A DNA stretch of 64,000 nt, from assembly GCF_900111885.1 (NCBI RefSeq), contig NZ_FOKG01000001.1, positions 1 through 64,000 on the forward strand, written 5' to 3'. The DNA comes from Amycolatopsis marina (GTDB taxonomy: Bacteria; Actinomycetota; Actinomycetes; Mycobacteriales; Pseudonocardiaceae). Below the pieces are notes generated by a model. That model was not told where the DNA came from, made no database searches, and saw nothing but the letters and a program-made list of their open reading frames with translations. Each line of letters starts with the position of its first letter. Positions within the stretch are counted from its first letter, which is position 1. The position numbers were made by a program, and so were the translations under genes. Below are positions 34,797-44,100 of this stretch, in pieces.

Positions 34797-34855
34797 CGGG
34801 TTGGATGCAGTTTACGGCGAAGTGGATCTTGCTTGGTGGTACTTGCAGACCCTCC
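34797..34855 (+). repeat. Dispersed ~60-bp element, copy C
   Basis: Direct-oriented copy. Its last 31 bp pair with copy B (one mismatch), with about 81 nt between the arms. It lies 34 nt past the livK 3' end. The CTTGCTTGG...TACTTGCAG core is shared by all three copies in the window. Confidence 0.85.
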
Positions 34856-34889
34856 TAGTCGAGTGGGGACGGCGGGCGTGGGGGTGGAC

Positions 34890-36137
34890 TTACTTTTGGT
34901 GGGGGGCGGTGTAGGACTTGGCGTCGGGGGCCTCGAAGAGCTGCTTGACGTACTTCATGCCGCCCTCGGCCTCGGCGTCCGGCTGTGCCACGTAGACCTG
35001 GCGGGTCGCAGGGGCACCCTCCTGGGAGAAGTCCAGCGGCGCGACCAGGTCACCGGTCTCGGCCGATGTCGTCTGCTTGAGTGCGGCGGCGATGCCCGCT
35101 CTGGTCAGATCCTTGTTCTCACAGGCCTTGCTCAGCACCGCACCCCACACCTCGGCCACCGCGTAGCCGTAGGGCACACCGGCGTTCGGCGGCTCGGTGT
35201 AGGCGGCCTTGTACTTCTCCGCCACCTGCTGGGCCTTCGGGATGTCCGCAGAGAATGGCACGCTGCTGGCCACGACGTAGAGCTTGTCCAGCGCTCCGGC
35301 CGCGGGACTCTGGTGCAGCACCGGGTCGAACGTGGGGTTGTTGCCGAGGACCGGCACGTTCAGGCCGAGTGCCTTGTTCGCCGCCAGCGCGGAACCGGTC
35401 TGCGTCGGCGACGTGGTCAGCAGGATCGCCTTGACACCATCGCCCTTGAGCCCGGTGACGATGTTCGTCAGGTCGTTGTCGGTCGAGGTGATCTTCACCT
35501 CGCGCAGCTTCAGGTTGTGCTGCTCGGCGTAGTACTTCGCGCCGCGCAGCCCGTTCGCGCCGTACTCACCGTCGATGTAGATGTGTCCGACGGTGTCACC
35601 GTCGGCGATCATGCCCTCCTCCTGCAAGTAGGAAAGGCCGTCGATCATCTCCACGTCGTAGGTCGTGCCGACGATCATCACGTAGGGGTTGTCCAGCAGC
35701 TCCGAGGACCACGATGCCGGGGCGGCGACCGCCTCATCGTCGGCCAGGTTCTGCTTGAGCGCGGCCACCACCGGTGAGCCGAGCAGCTGCACGAAACCGA
35801 GCACCTTCGGTTCGATCTGCGGATAGAGCGTCTTGGCCGTGTCGGCCTTGTAGCCGTGGTCGACCTGTTCCAGCGCGATCTGGCGGCCGCACACGCCGCC
35901 CGCGGCGTTGACGTCCTTCACCCACAGTTCGTTTCCCTGCGTGATGCCGAGCCCGAGGTTCTTGAACACCCCGGTCTTGTCGGTCATCACACCAAGGGTG
36001 ATCGTCGAGTCGGTGACTCCGACCCCGCTCTTGACTCCGGAGTCGTCGGTACCTCCTCCACCGGTGTCTCCCCCCTTGGTGCCGCAGGCTGTCAGTACGA
36101 GTGCGGCGGTACACAACACGGCGAGCGATCGCTTCAT
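34890..36137 (-). CDS. Branched-chain amino-acid-binding lipoprotein (LivK type)
   Basis: 415 aa from ATG 36137 (AGAGG 7 nt upstream; an in-frame ATG at 36155 overlaps the livM stop and is an alternative). Lipobox 'LVLTAC' with Cys18, Gly/Asp linker, then a type I periplasmic-binding fold: 'LGVMTDKTGVFKNLGLGI', 'QIALEQVDHGYKADTAK', 'LPVLGNNPTFDP'-like region. Captures Leu/Ile/Val or a similar ligand for the LivFGHM importer. Last gene of the liv operon. Confidence 0.9.
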   Translation of the reverse strand: MKRSLAVLCTAALVLTACGTKGGDTGGGGTDDSGVKSGVGVTDSTITLGVMTDKTGVFKNLGLGITQGNELWVKDVNAAGGVCGRQIALEQVDHGYKADTAKTLYPQIEPKVLGFVQLLGSPVVAALKQNLADDEAVAAPASWSSELLDNPYVMIVGTTYDVEMIDGLSYLQEEGMIADGDTVGHIYIDGEYGANGLRGAKYYAEQHNLKLREVKITSTDNDLTNIVTGLKGDGVKAILLTTSPTQTGSALAANKALGLNVPVLGNNPTFDPVLHQSPAAGALDKLYVVASSVPFSADIPKAQQVAEKYKAAYTEPPNAGVPYGYAVAEVWGAVLSKACENKDLTRAGIAAALKQTTSAETGDLVAPLDFSQEGAPATRQVYVAQPDAEAEGGMKYVKQLFEAPDAKSYTAPHQK

Positions 36138-36151
36138 GCTTGTCCTCTCTT

Positions 36152-37300
36152 TCATGACTTGCTGAGACGGCCCGTGATCCTGCGGCCGATCGCCGCGAGT
36201 CCGCCGGGTTCGAACAACACGACGAGGATGATCGCCGCGCCGTAGACGAAGGAGCTGACCAGAATCGGGGTGATGGCACCGTCTCCGGTGCCGGTGAACC
36301 AGCCGAGGTCAGCCGAGTAGAGCGAGAGCACCTGCGGGAGCCCGTTCACCAGCAACGCGCCCACCAGTGCCCCCGGCACCGAGCCGAGCCCGCCGATGAT
36401 CACCATTGCCAGGAACGCGATCGACACGTTGATGCCGTAGGTGCCGAACTCGCTCTCGTCGGGTTTGAGGATGTCGAACCAGAGCACGGTCATCACCCCG
36501 GCGAGACCGGCGTACGCGGAGGACACGGCGAAGGCGCCGGCCTTGGCCCTGGTCACGCTCACGCCCATGACCGAAGCCGCGGCCTCGTTGTCCCGCACCG
36601 CGCGCCAGGAACGCCCGACCCTGCTCCTGATCGCTCCCTGTGCCAGCACGAAAGCGATCGCGGTGAGGGCGAGGAACAGATACCAGCTGCGCTCCGCCGC
36701 CCGGATCGGCACACCGGCGATCTCCAGTTCCGGCCCCCCGTTGGAGAACGGGAATCCGAACAGCTCGAACGTCGCGGGAGCCCGACCGGTGGAGGTGCCA
36801 CCGGTCAGCGAGGAAGCCGCCTGTCCGATGTAGAGCCCGAGGAAGACCAGGGCCAGTGAAGCGACACCGAGGTAGATACCACGCAACCTGCCCGCCACCG
36901 GCGCGAAGGCGATACCCAGCAGGGTGCTGATCGCGACCGCGCCGATGAGCGACAGTCCCGGATCGAGCCCGAAGCCGACCAACTCCACGTCACCGGTTGG
37001 TCCGGAAAGGACCGTGTAGGAAGTGGCTCCGGCGAGCAGGAAGAACGCGTGGGCCAGCGAGAGCTGGCCAGCCTGACCGATCAGCATCGTCAGCCCGATC
37101 GCGCCGACCCCGCCGATCATCATGTACTGGCCCGCCTTGAGCCAGGCCGTCTCCAGGTAGAGCGGCATCGCCAGCAGCACGGCCAGCAGCGCCAGCCAGA
37201 GCAGGATCCGCACCAGCCGCAGGGGATCCCGGCGGCGCAGAAGATCTTCGAGGTCGGGCGGCGTCACCGAAGGCGGAGTCTCGACGGCTGCGTTAGACAC
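36152..37300 (-). CDS. Branched-chain amino-acid ABC permease (LivM type)
   Basis: 382 aa, about ten membrane segments starting at residue 34. Signatures: 'GGVGAIGLTMLIGQAGQLSL' (L-x-G-Q-x-G-Q-L-S-L), 'RDNEAAASVMGVSVTRAKAGAFAVS' (given as two parts 'RDNEAAASVMGV' and 'SVTRAKAGAFAVS'), and 'IIGGLGSVPGALVGALL'. GTG start overlaps livH by 8 nt. Forms the membrane channel with LivH. Confidence 0.92.
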   Translation of the reverse strand: MSNAAVETPPSVTPPDLEDLLRRRDPLRLVRILLWLALLAVLLAMPLYLETAWLKAGQYMMIGGVGAIGLTMLIGQAGQLSLAHAFFLLAGATSYTVLSGPTGDVELVGFGLDPGLSLIGAVAISTLLGIAFAPVAGRLRGIYLGVASLALVFLGLYIGQAASSLTGGTSTGRAPATFELFGFPFSNGGPELEIAGVPIRAAERSWYLFLALTAIAFVLAQGAIRSRVGRSWRAVRDNEAAASVMGVSVTRAKAGAFAVSSAYAGLAGVMTVLWFDILKPDESEFGTYGINVSIAFLAMVIIGGLGSVPGALVGALLVNGLPQVLSLYSADLGWFTGTGDGAITPILVSSFVYGAAIILVVLFEPGGLAAIGRRITGRLSKS

Positions 37301-38171
37301 GCGTACTCTCCCTCGTTCCGAACAGTCCGGAGGGCCGGACGACGAGCACCACCAGCATCACCAGGAACACCGCGCTCTTGGAGAAGTCGAACGAGATGTA
37401 CTCGGCCGACAGCGCCTCGGCCAGGCCGACGACGAGCCCGCCGACCACCGCGCCCGCGGTGGAATCCAGGCCGCCGAGGATCGCCGCGGGGAACGCGGCC
37501 AGCGCGATCGAGTGCGTGCCCCTGGACAGGCCCGCGCCGGAGAAGTCCTGGGTGGCGATGAACAGCACCGCGACCCCGGCGAGCAGGCCGGCCACCAGCC
37601 ACGCGGTCGCGGTCACACGGGATGACCGGATGCCCATCAGCGCCGCGGCCTCACGGTTCTCCGCCTGTGCCCGCATCGCCACGCCCCAGTTGGAGAACCG
37701 GAAGGCCAGGTAGAAGGCGGTGATCAGCACCGTGGCCACCACCAGTGCCACCAGGTGGGTGCGAAACAAGGTGATCTCACCGATCTGGAAGGGTTTCGCG
37801 TCCCACGCGTCACCGATGAACGGCAGGCTCACCCCGAGTCGGCGGACGATCTCCTCGGTGATGATCACGTCGACGCCGATGGTGAGCAGTGCGAGACTGT
37901 TGTGATCGGCGTGTTTCGACCGGGACAGCAGCAGACGCTCGACCGCGAGTGCCAGCAGTCCGGCGCTGATCACACCGACGACCGCCGCACCGGCCCAACC
38001 CAGCGCGTCCCTGGTGGCGACCACGATGTAGCCGCCGAAGAGCACGAGCGAGCCGTGCGCAAAGTTGATCACCTCGGTGGCCTTGAAGATCATCACGAAG
38101 CCGAGGGCCAGCAGGGCGAACACCGCGCCCTTGCCGAGGCCGTTCACCACGAGTTGCAGGAAGGTGTTCAC
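37293..38171 (-). CDS. Branched-chain amino-acid ABC permease (LivH type)
   Basis: 292 aa, about eight membrane segments. Family signatures 'FVMIFKATEVINFAHGSL', 'MRAQAENREAAALMGI' and 'AAFPAAILGGLDSTAGAVVGGL'. GTG 38171 overlaps the livG stop as GTGA. Partner of LivM. Confidence 0.92.
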   Translation of the reverse strand: MNTFLQLVVNGLGKGAVFALLALGFVMIFKATEVINFAHGSLVLFGGYIVVATRDALGWAGAAVVGVISAGLLALAVERLLLSRSKHADHNSLALLTIGVDVIITEEIVRRLGVSLPFIGDAWDAKPFQIGEITLFRTHLVALVVATVLITAFYLAFRFSNWGVAMRAQAENREAAALMGIRSSRVTATAWLVAGLLAGVAVLFIATQDFSGAGLSRGTHSIALAAFPAAILGGLDSTAGAVVGGLVVGLAEALSAEYISFDFSKSAVFLVMLVVLVVRPSGLFGTRESTRV

Positions 38172-39013
38172 GCGTTCTCCTCAGCGGCGTTCTCGCTGCC
38201 GTCAGCTTCGTCTTCCGACCCGGTGCCCAGGTAGGCCCTGACCACGTTGGGATCCGCCTGCACCTGGGCGGGTGGGCCGTCCGCGATGCACTGTCCGAAG
38301 TCGAGCACGGTGACCCGGTCGGCGATGCCCATGACCAGCCCCATGTCGTGCTCGACCAGCAGGATGGAGATCCCGAGCTCCTCCCGGATCTCCCTGATCG
38401 TCGCCGCGAGCTCCGCCGTCTCCATGGCGTTCATGCCCGCCGCGGGCTCGTCGAGCAGCAGCAGGGTCGGCTCCACCGCCAGCGCACGGGCGATGTCCAC
38501 CCGCTTGGCCTCGCCGTACGGCAGCGCGCCGACCGGGGTGTGCAGCACTCCGCCGATACCGAGGAAGTCGCAGATCTCCGCCGCCCGCAGGGTGTGTCTG
38601 CGTTCGGCGCGGGTGGTCCACGGCATCCGCAGCCCGGCGGCGATGAAACCGCCGCTGGTGAGCGCGTATCGGCCGAGCATCACGTTGTCGAGCACAGTGG
38701 ACCCTGGGGACAACGCGGTGTTCTGGAAGGCACGACCGACGCCGCGGCCGGCGAGCTTGTGCGGCTTGAGGTGGGTGATCTCGTCGTCGCCGAGGCGTAC
38801 TGACCCCTCGCTGGCGCGGTAAACGCCACTGATCACGTTGAAGCAGCTCGACTTGCCCGCACCGTTCGGTCCGATCAGCGCGTGCAGGGAACCCGGCCGC
38901 ACGGTGAACGAGACGTCGTCGAGCGCGCAGAGACCGCCGAACCGCAGCGTCACGTGTTCCACCCGCAACTCGGGCACGTCGGTCCGCTCGGGAGCCTGGG
39001 TCACCGCGGTCAT
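38168..39013 (-). CDS. Branched-chain amino-acid ABC ATPase (LivG type)
   Basis: 281 aa from ATG 39013, which overlaps the livF stop (ATGA); an in-frame ATG at 39022 is less likely. Walker A 'LIGPNGAGKSSCFNVISG', signature-region '[19 protein letters not shown]' (the Leu-Pro-Tyr-Gly form typical of LivG), Walker B 'LLLLDEPAAGMNAMET', H-loop 'LLVEHDMGLVM'. Ends with 'VVRAYLGT' and an acidic tail. Confidence 0.93.
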   Translation of the reverse strand: MTAVTQAPERTDVPELRVEHVTLRFGGLCALDDVSFTVRPGSLHALIGPNGAGKSSCFNVISGVYRASEGSVRLGDDEITHLKPHKLAGRGVGRAFQNTALSPGSTVLDNVMLGRYALTSGGFIAAGLRMPWTTRAERRHTLRAAEICDFLGIGGVLHTPVGALPYGEAKRVDIARALAVEPTLLLLDEPAAGMNAMETAELAATIREIREELGISILLVEHDMGLVMGIADRVTVLDFGQCIADGPPAQVQADPNVVRAYLGTGSEDEADGSENAAEENA

Positions 39014-39822
39014 CCGGCCCACCTCGACAGTCCGCGCCGTGCGGCCCGTTTCGTGGCGGCCAGCACCTCGTCCTCGTGCGCGGCGGCCTGCGACTCGGCA
39101 TGCCCACCGAGGTACAGCCGCTGGACGTCCTCGCTCCGTGCCAGTTCGCGGGCGGCGCCGGACAGGGCGACCGTGCCGACCTCGAGGACGACGGCGTGGT
39201 CCGCGACACGCAGTGCCATGACGGCGTTCTGTTCGACCAGGACGACCGCGGTGCCCTGCGCATGGATCTCCCTGATGATGGCGCCGATCCGCTCCACCAC
39301 CTTGGGGGCGAGTCCGAGCGACGGCTCGTCGAGCAGTAGCAGCCGGGGGCTGGACATGAGCGCCCTGCCGATCGCGAGCATCTGCTGCTCACCTCCGGAG
39401 AGCAGCCCTGCCCGCTGACGCCCCCGTTCGGCCAGCACGGGGAACAACTCGTGCACCCGGCGTCTCGCCTTCGTCCGCTGCTCGGCGGAGCGGGCGCCGA
39501 TCCCGCCTGCGCGCAGGTTCTCCTCGACGCTCATCCTGGCGAAGATCTGCCTGCCCTCGGGCACGCCGACCACTCCGAGGTGCACGATCTCCGCGGGGTC
39601 CAGCCGGTCGATTCGCTTGTCGTCGTACCGGATCTCCCCACCGGCCACCGTGCCCCGATGCATACGAAGAGTGCCCGACACGGCACGCAACAGTGTGGAC
39701 TTGCCCGCGCCGTTGCTGCCGAGCACCGCCAGCACACCGTCGGCGGAAACGTCCAGGTCAACCCCGTGCAGCGCCGCGACCGACCGGCCGTAACGCACCC
39801 GGAGGTCTCGCACGCTCAACAC
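39010..39822 (-). CDS. Branched-chain amino-acid ABC ATPase (LivF type)
   Basis: 270 aa. Walker A 'VLGSNGAGKSTLLRAVSG', signature 'LLSGGEQQMLAIGRAL' (the L-S-G-G-E-Q-Q form of LivF), Walker B 'LLLLDEPSLGLAPK', H-loop 'VLVEQNAVMAL'. GTG 39822 begins the operon livF-livG-livH-livM-livK, all leftward and coupled by short overlaps. The C-terminal about 30 residues after the domain are an extra basic tail. Confidence 0.92.
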   Translation of the reverse strand: MLSVRDLRVRYGRSVAALHGVDLDVSADGVLAVLGSNGAGKSTLLRAVSGTLRMHRGTVAGGEIRYDDKRIDRLDPAEIVHLGVVGVPEGRQIFARMSVEENLRAGGIGARSAEQRTKARRRVHELFPVLAERGRQRAGLLSGGEQQMLAIGRALMSSPRLLLLDEPSLGLAPKVVERIGAIIREIHAQGTAVVLVEQNAVMALRVADHAVVLEVGTVALSGAARELARSEDVQRLYLGGHAESQAAAHEDEVLAATKRAARRGLSRWAG

Positions 39823-39984
39823 GTTGTTTCCCAGGTCGGGGCGCCGTCGCGAATGCAGCCCACGCAGCCTCCTCCGGTCGTGTGACTGTCGTCACTGGCT
39901 GTGGCAGTGGCGGCAATCCTGTGCTGCCCGTCGCGGAACGGACACCCCCAACTGGAGAGGTAAGCGCGATGGTTAGGTGGACGT

Positions 39985-40000
39985 GACACCACACGGTGTC
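39985..40000. promoter_or_regulatory. Inverted repeat in livF / methyltransferase divergent gap
   Basis: GACACC-ACAC-GGTGTC, 6-bp perfect arms, 63 nt before the methyltransferase start and 163 nt before the livF start. Possible operator for either divergent gene; no regulator gene is adjacent. Confidence 0.35.
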
Positions 40001-40062
40001 TTATGCGAAGTCGGGCTATTCACCGGCGACGTGCGGTAACCCTCACGGTCTGGGGAGACGCG

Positions 40063-41121
40063 ATGAACACTGAGCGTGGCAAGGCATTCGCCGAACATCT
40101 GCTCGCCACACTGAACGGCGGGGCACTCACCATGCTGGTCAGCCTCGGCTATCGAACGGGACTGTTCGAGGCAGCGGCAGCAGGACCCACCACCAGCACC
40201 GGCCTGGCCGAGCGGACCGGCCTTGCCGAACGGTACGTGCGCGAGTGGCTCGGCGCCATGGTCACCGGCGGCTTCTTCGACTACGACCCCGCCGATGCCA
40301 CCTACACCCTGCCGCAGGAGCACGCCGGGATGCTGACCGGCGACCGCGCGGGCAACGTCGCGCCGATGGCCTCGACCCTGCGCGCGCTCACCATGGCACT
40401 GCCCGATGTGGAGCGACGTTTCGCCGACGGGGACGGCCTGCCGCACTCGGTGTTCGCGCCACACTTCGAGACCGTCTCCGCCGACCCCGGCGACTCGTGG
40501 CGGCGGATCTACGACGAGCACCTGATCGACGGGTTCCTCGGCGCCGTTCCCGGGCTGCACGACAGGCTGACCGGCGGCGGCCGGGTACTCGACCTCGGCT
40601 GTGGAGCCGGGCACGCGATCAACCTGATGGCGAAGACCTTTCCCGCGTCGCGGTTCGTCGGGCTGGACATCGAACCGCGAGTGATCGCCAGCGCCGACGC
40701 GGAACGCGCCCAGCTCGAGCTGGACAACGTCGCCTTCGAGGTCGGCGACGCGGCCGCGCTCGGCGCGGAGCGGCCCTACGACGTCATCACCGCGTTCGAC
40801 GCGATCCATGACCAGCATGACCCGGACGAAGTGCTGCGCAGGGTGCGCGACGCACTGGCCCCCGGGGGAGTCTTCGTGATGGTGGACGCGAAGTTCTCCA
40901 GCCTGCTGGAGAACAATGTGGGCAACCCCTTCGCCCCGCTGTGCTATTCGATCAGTCTGATGTACTGCACTCCTGTCTCACTGGCCGACGGTGGAGCAGG
41001 ACTCGGTGCCATGTGGGGAACCGAACTGGCCTGCCGGATGCTCGACGCGGCCGGGTTCGGTGATGTCGAGGTGCTCGACTCACCTCGGCCGCAGAACTGC
41101 ATCTACGTCTGCAGGCCCTGA
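40063..41121 (+). CDS. Class I SAM-dependent methyltransferase
   Basis: 352 aa from ATG 40063 (GGGGAG 8 nt upstream). N-terminal helical and winged-helix part (about 1-120: 'LAERTGLAERYVREWLGAMV', like O-methyltransferase dimerisation domains), then a SAM-binding domain with 'RVLDLGCGAGHAINLMA' (about 175), 'RFVGLDIEPRVI' and 'FDAIHDQHDPDEVLRRV'. Resembles the Rv2258c-like group. Tail-to-tail with the NRPS operon, overlapping the last NRPS gene by 19 nt (41103-41121). It may be a tailoring enzyme for that product, by position only. Confidence 0.85.
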   Translation: MNTERGKAFAEHLLATLNGGALTMLVSLGYRTGLFEAAAAGPTTSTGLAERTGLAERYVREWLGAMVTGGFFDYDPADATYTLPQEHAGMLTGDRAGNVAPMASTLRALTMALPDVERRFADGDGLPHSVFAPHFETVSADPGDSWRRIYDEHLIDGFLGAVPGLHDRLTGGGRVLDLGCGAGHAINLMAKTFPASRFVGLDIEPRVIASADAERAQLELDNVAFEVGDAAALGAERPYDVITAFDAIHDQHDPDEVLRRVRDALAPGGVFVMVDAKFSSLLENNVGNPFAPLCYSISLMYCTPVSLADGGAGLGAMWGTELACRMLDAAGFGDVEVLDSPRPQNCIYVCRP

Positions 41122-44100
41122 TCCCGTTCCAGCAGGGCACGGTCGACGGCCTCGGCCAGCGCAGCCAGGGTGGGCTTGGCGAACACGTCGGCGAGCGGTA
41201 GCCGGACGCCGAGTTCACCGCGGATCCGGCCGATGACCCTGGTGGCGAGCAGTGAATGGCCGCCGACGGCGAAGAAGTTGTCCTCGGCACCGACTCGGTC
41301 GCGTCCGAGGATGTCCGCCCAGATGGCCGCGAGGGACCGCTCGGTGCCGGTCCGCGGCGCGACGAACCCTGCCGTGGGCGCGCCGGCGTCCGGATCGGGC
41401 AGAGCGGTGAGGTCCCGCTTGCCGTTCGTCGTCAGCGGCATGCCGTCCAGCAGGGTCCAGGACACCGGCAGCATGTAGTACGGCAGCTCCTCCGCCGCGG
41501 CCGCGCGCACGTCCGAGAGCAACGCCGTCCTCGCCCGCCACATCTGCTGCCCAGGGTGTCGGCCGGGCTCACCTCGGTCGGCCGCAGTCATCGGCAGCCT
41601 GCTGGCGTAGACGTTGTACAGCTCGGTCTGTGACAACTGTGGATCGCGCAACACCGTGCTGCGATATCCCTTGCTGTGCAGCAGGTCCCGCACGACCTCC
41701 AGCCTGCCGTCCTGGTCGTGCACCTCGATGACGATCTGGTCGATCTTCGAGAAGTCCTCGTCGCTCAGCCCGGCGAGGACATCCAGCTCGCTCTTCTCGA
41801 CGTCGATCTTCAACAGGTCGACGTGTGTGATGTCGTGTTCGGCCAACACGGCACCGAGGGGACGCACCCTGCACGTGTAGGGCTGAGTACCCAGCCGCTC
41901 GATCAGCAGCTCGTCGATGACCTCCTCGTCCAGCTGCACGCCCTGCGAGGCCAGCTGGCCGACGAGGAACGACTTGACCATGCCGCTGTCGGCCGCCGAC
42001 TCGGCGTACCGGCCGGAAAGGACGGTGGCATGCGGGTAGTAGGAGAACTCCACAGTGGACTCTTCTGCCCCGGCGCCGAATGGCAGCACCGCACCGCGCA
42101 CGTCGTGGATGTACAGGTTTCTGCGCAGCAGTTCCTGCAGCGGCGGCAGTGGCTCGAGCGCGAACACCACCGGATCACGGCACACCTCGGCGACGAAGAC
42201 GCCGAACAGCCCGATGTTGGCGCCGACGTCGACGACACACGCGTTGTCGGGCAGCACGATGCCGCCCTGCAGATAGGTCCTGTCGGTGAAGATCTCCCTG
42301 GCCATGAAGTCGGTCTCGGACACATTGGCGGCGAACACCGTCGCCCCGTTCGGCAGGTCCACGGTGACCGGTTCCATCTCGGAGGGCGTGGCGTCCCACT
42401 GTGCGCGGCTCAGCTCGATCAACCGGCGGACCGGCAGCGCATGCCGCCTTGAGGGGACGAGGTAGGCCGCCAGATCGCCGTTACCGCGCTGCACCACCGC
42501 CGCCTCATCGATCCCTGGGTGCCCGGCGAGCACCGTCTCGATCTCACCCAGTTCGACGCGGAACCCCCGGACCTGGACCTGGTCGTCGCCCCGGCCACGG
42601 AACTCCAGTGTGCCGTCAGGGAGGTAGCGGGCCAGGTCGCCGGAGCGGTACAGCGTGCCCGCACCGGCGAAGCGGTCGGGCACGAACCGCTGCGCCGTCA
42701 GCTCGGGCCTGCCGCGGTAGCCACGCGCCACCCCCGTCCCGCTGATCCACATCTCGCCGAGCACGCCGTCCGGCACCAGATTTCCGTGCACGTCGGTGAC
42801 GTACACCCCGGCACAGGGGAGCGGCCTGCCGATCGAGTGCGGACGGAGGTCGGCGTCCTTCGGCGACAGTCGCTGTTGCGTGACGTGCACGGTGGCTTCG
42901 GTGATGCCGTACATGTTCACCAGGACCGGACGTTCGTCGCCGAAAGTGGCGAACCACTGCCGCAGATCGGCGACGTCCAGGGCCTCGCCACCGAAGATCA
43001 CCAACCGAAGGCTGCCCGTGTCGCCGCGTTCCACCAGCGTTTCGGCCAACGGCCGGAACGCGGACGGCGTCTGGTTCAGGACCGTGACCCCTTCGTCCAC
43101 GAGCAGCTCGGCGAACCGCTCGGGCGACCTGCTGATCTCGAACGGCACGACTACCACCCGGCCCGCGTGCCCGAGCGCGCCCCACAGCTCCCACACGGAG
43201 AAGTCGAACGCCGCGGAATGGAACATCGTCCAGGTGTCGTCGGAGCCGAACCCGTACTCGTCCCGAGTGGACTCCAGCAGCGAGACGACGTTTCGGTGCG
43301 TCACCTCGACCCCCTTCGGCTTTCCCGTCGAGCCGGAGGTGTAGATGACATAGGCAAGATCATCGGGACCGGGCCGCGACGCCGAGACATTCGTAGCCGT
43401 GTCGGCAGCCGTGTCGTCGGAGCCTTCGGTCTCGTCGCCGAGGAGCACGGCGCCTGCTGCCAGGCGGGGGAATCGAGCGGCAGGCTCCGGATGCAACACC
43501 ACGGTCCCCGCCCCCGAGTCGGCGACGAGGAAGTCCAGCCGGTCCGACGGATTGTCCGGATCCAGCGGGAGATAGGCGGCGCCCGACCTGAGTACCGCGA
43601 GCAGTGCGATCACCAGCTCCGGTGAGCGAGGTGCGCACACGGCCACGACGTCTCCTCGGCCACAGCCGCGGGCGCGCAGCCGTCGCGCGAGCCGGCCTGC
43701 CCGCCGGTCCAGCTCCGCGTAACTGAGCCGGTCCTCCCCGCACACGACCGCCTCGGCGGCACCCCGGCTCGCGATCGAGGCCGCCACGAGGTCCACGAGT
43801 GTGCGTTCCCCGGTTCGCGGAGCCGGCCTCGGATCCGCACCACGTGCGGCCAGTGCACACCGCTCGTCCGGATCGGCCAGGGAGACCTCACGCACCAACC
43901 GCTCCGGTGCAACGGCCACCTGTTCGAGGACAGTGCACAGCCGCTGGACCAGCGTTCGCACCGCGTCCCCGCCGAAGCGCCGCTGGTCGTACAACGCCTG
44001 CACGGCCAGCCGGTCGCCCGGCACGAACAAGAGGGTGAGGGGGTAGTGCGTGTAGAAGCGGCCGCCGCGCAACCGCTGCGTCACCGGGACCGTGTCCCCA

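Noticed and set aside
34735..34860. Two opposite frames that both begin M-V-V-L-A-D-P-P-S near 34735 and 34833
   Set aside because: The shared peptide arises because both frames start inside the inverted copies of the ~60-bp repeat. It is not coding; the NhaP gene starts later, at 34630.
41103..41200. A terminal thioesterase or reductase domain on the second NRPS protein
   Set aside because: Only a short helical end of the carrier domain follows S1320; no GxSxG or Rossmann motif is present.
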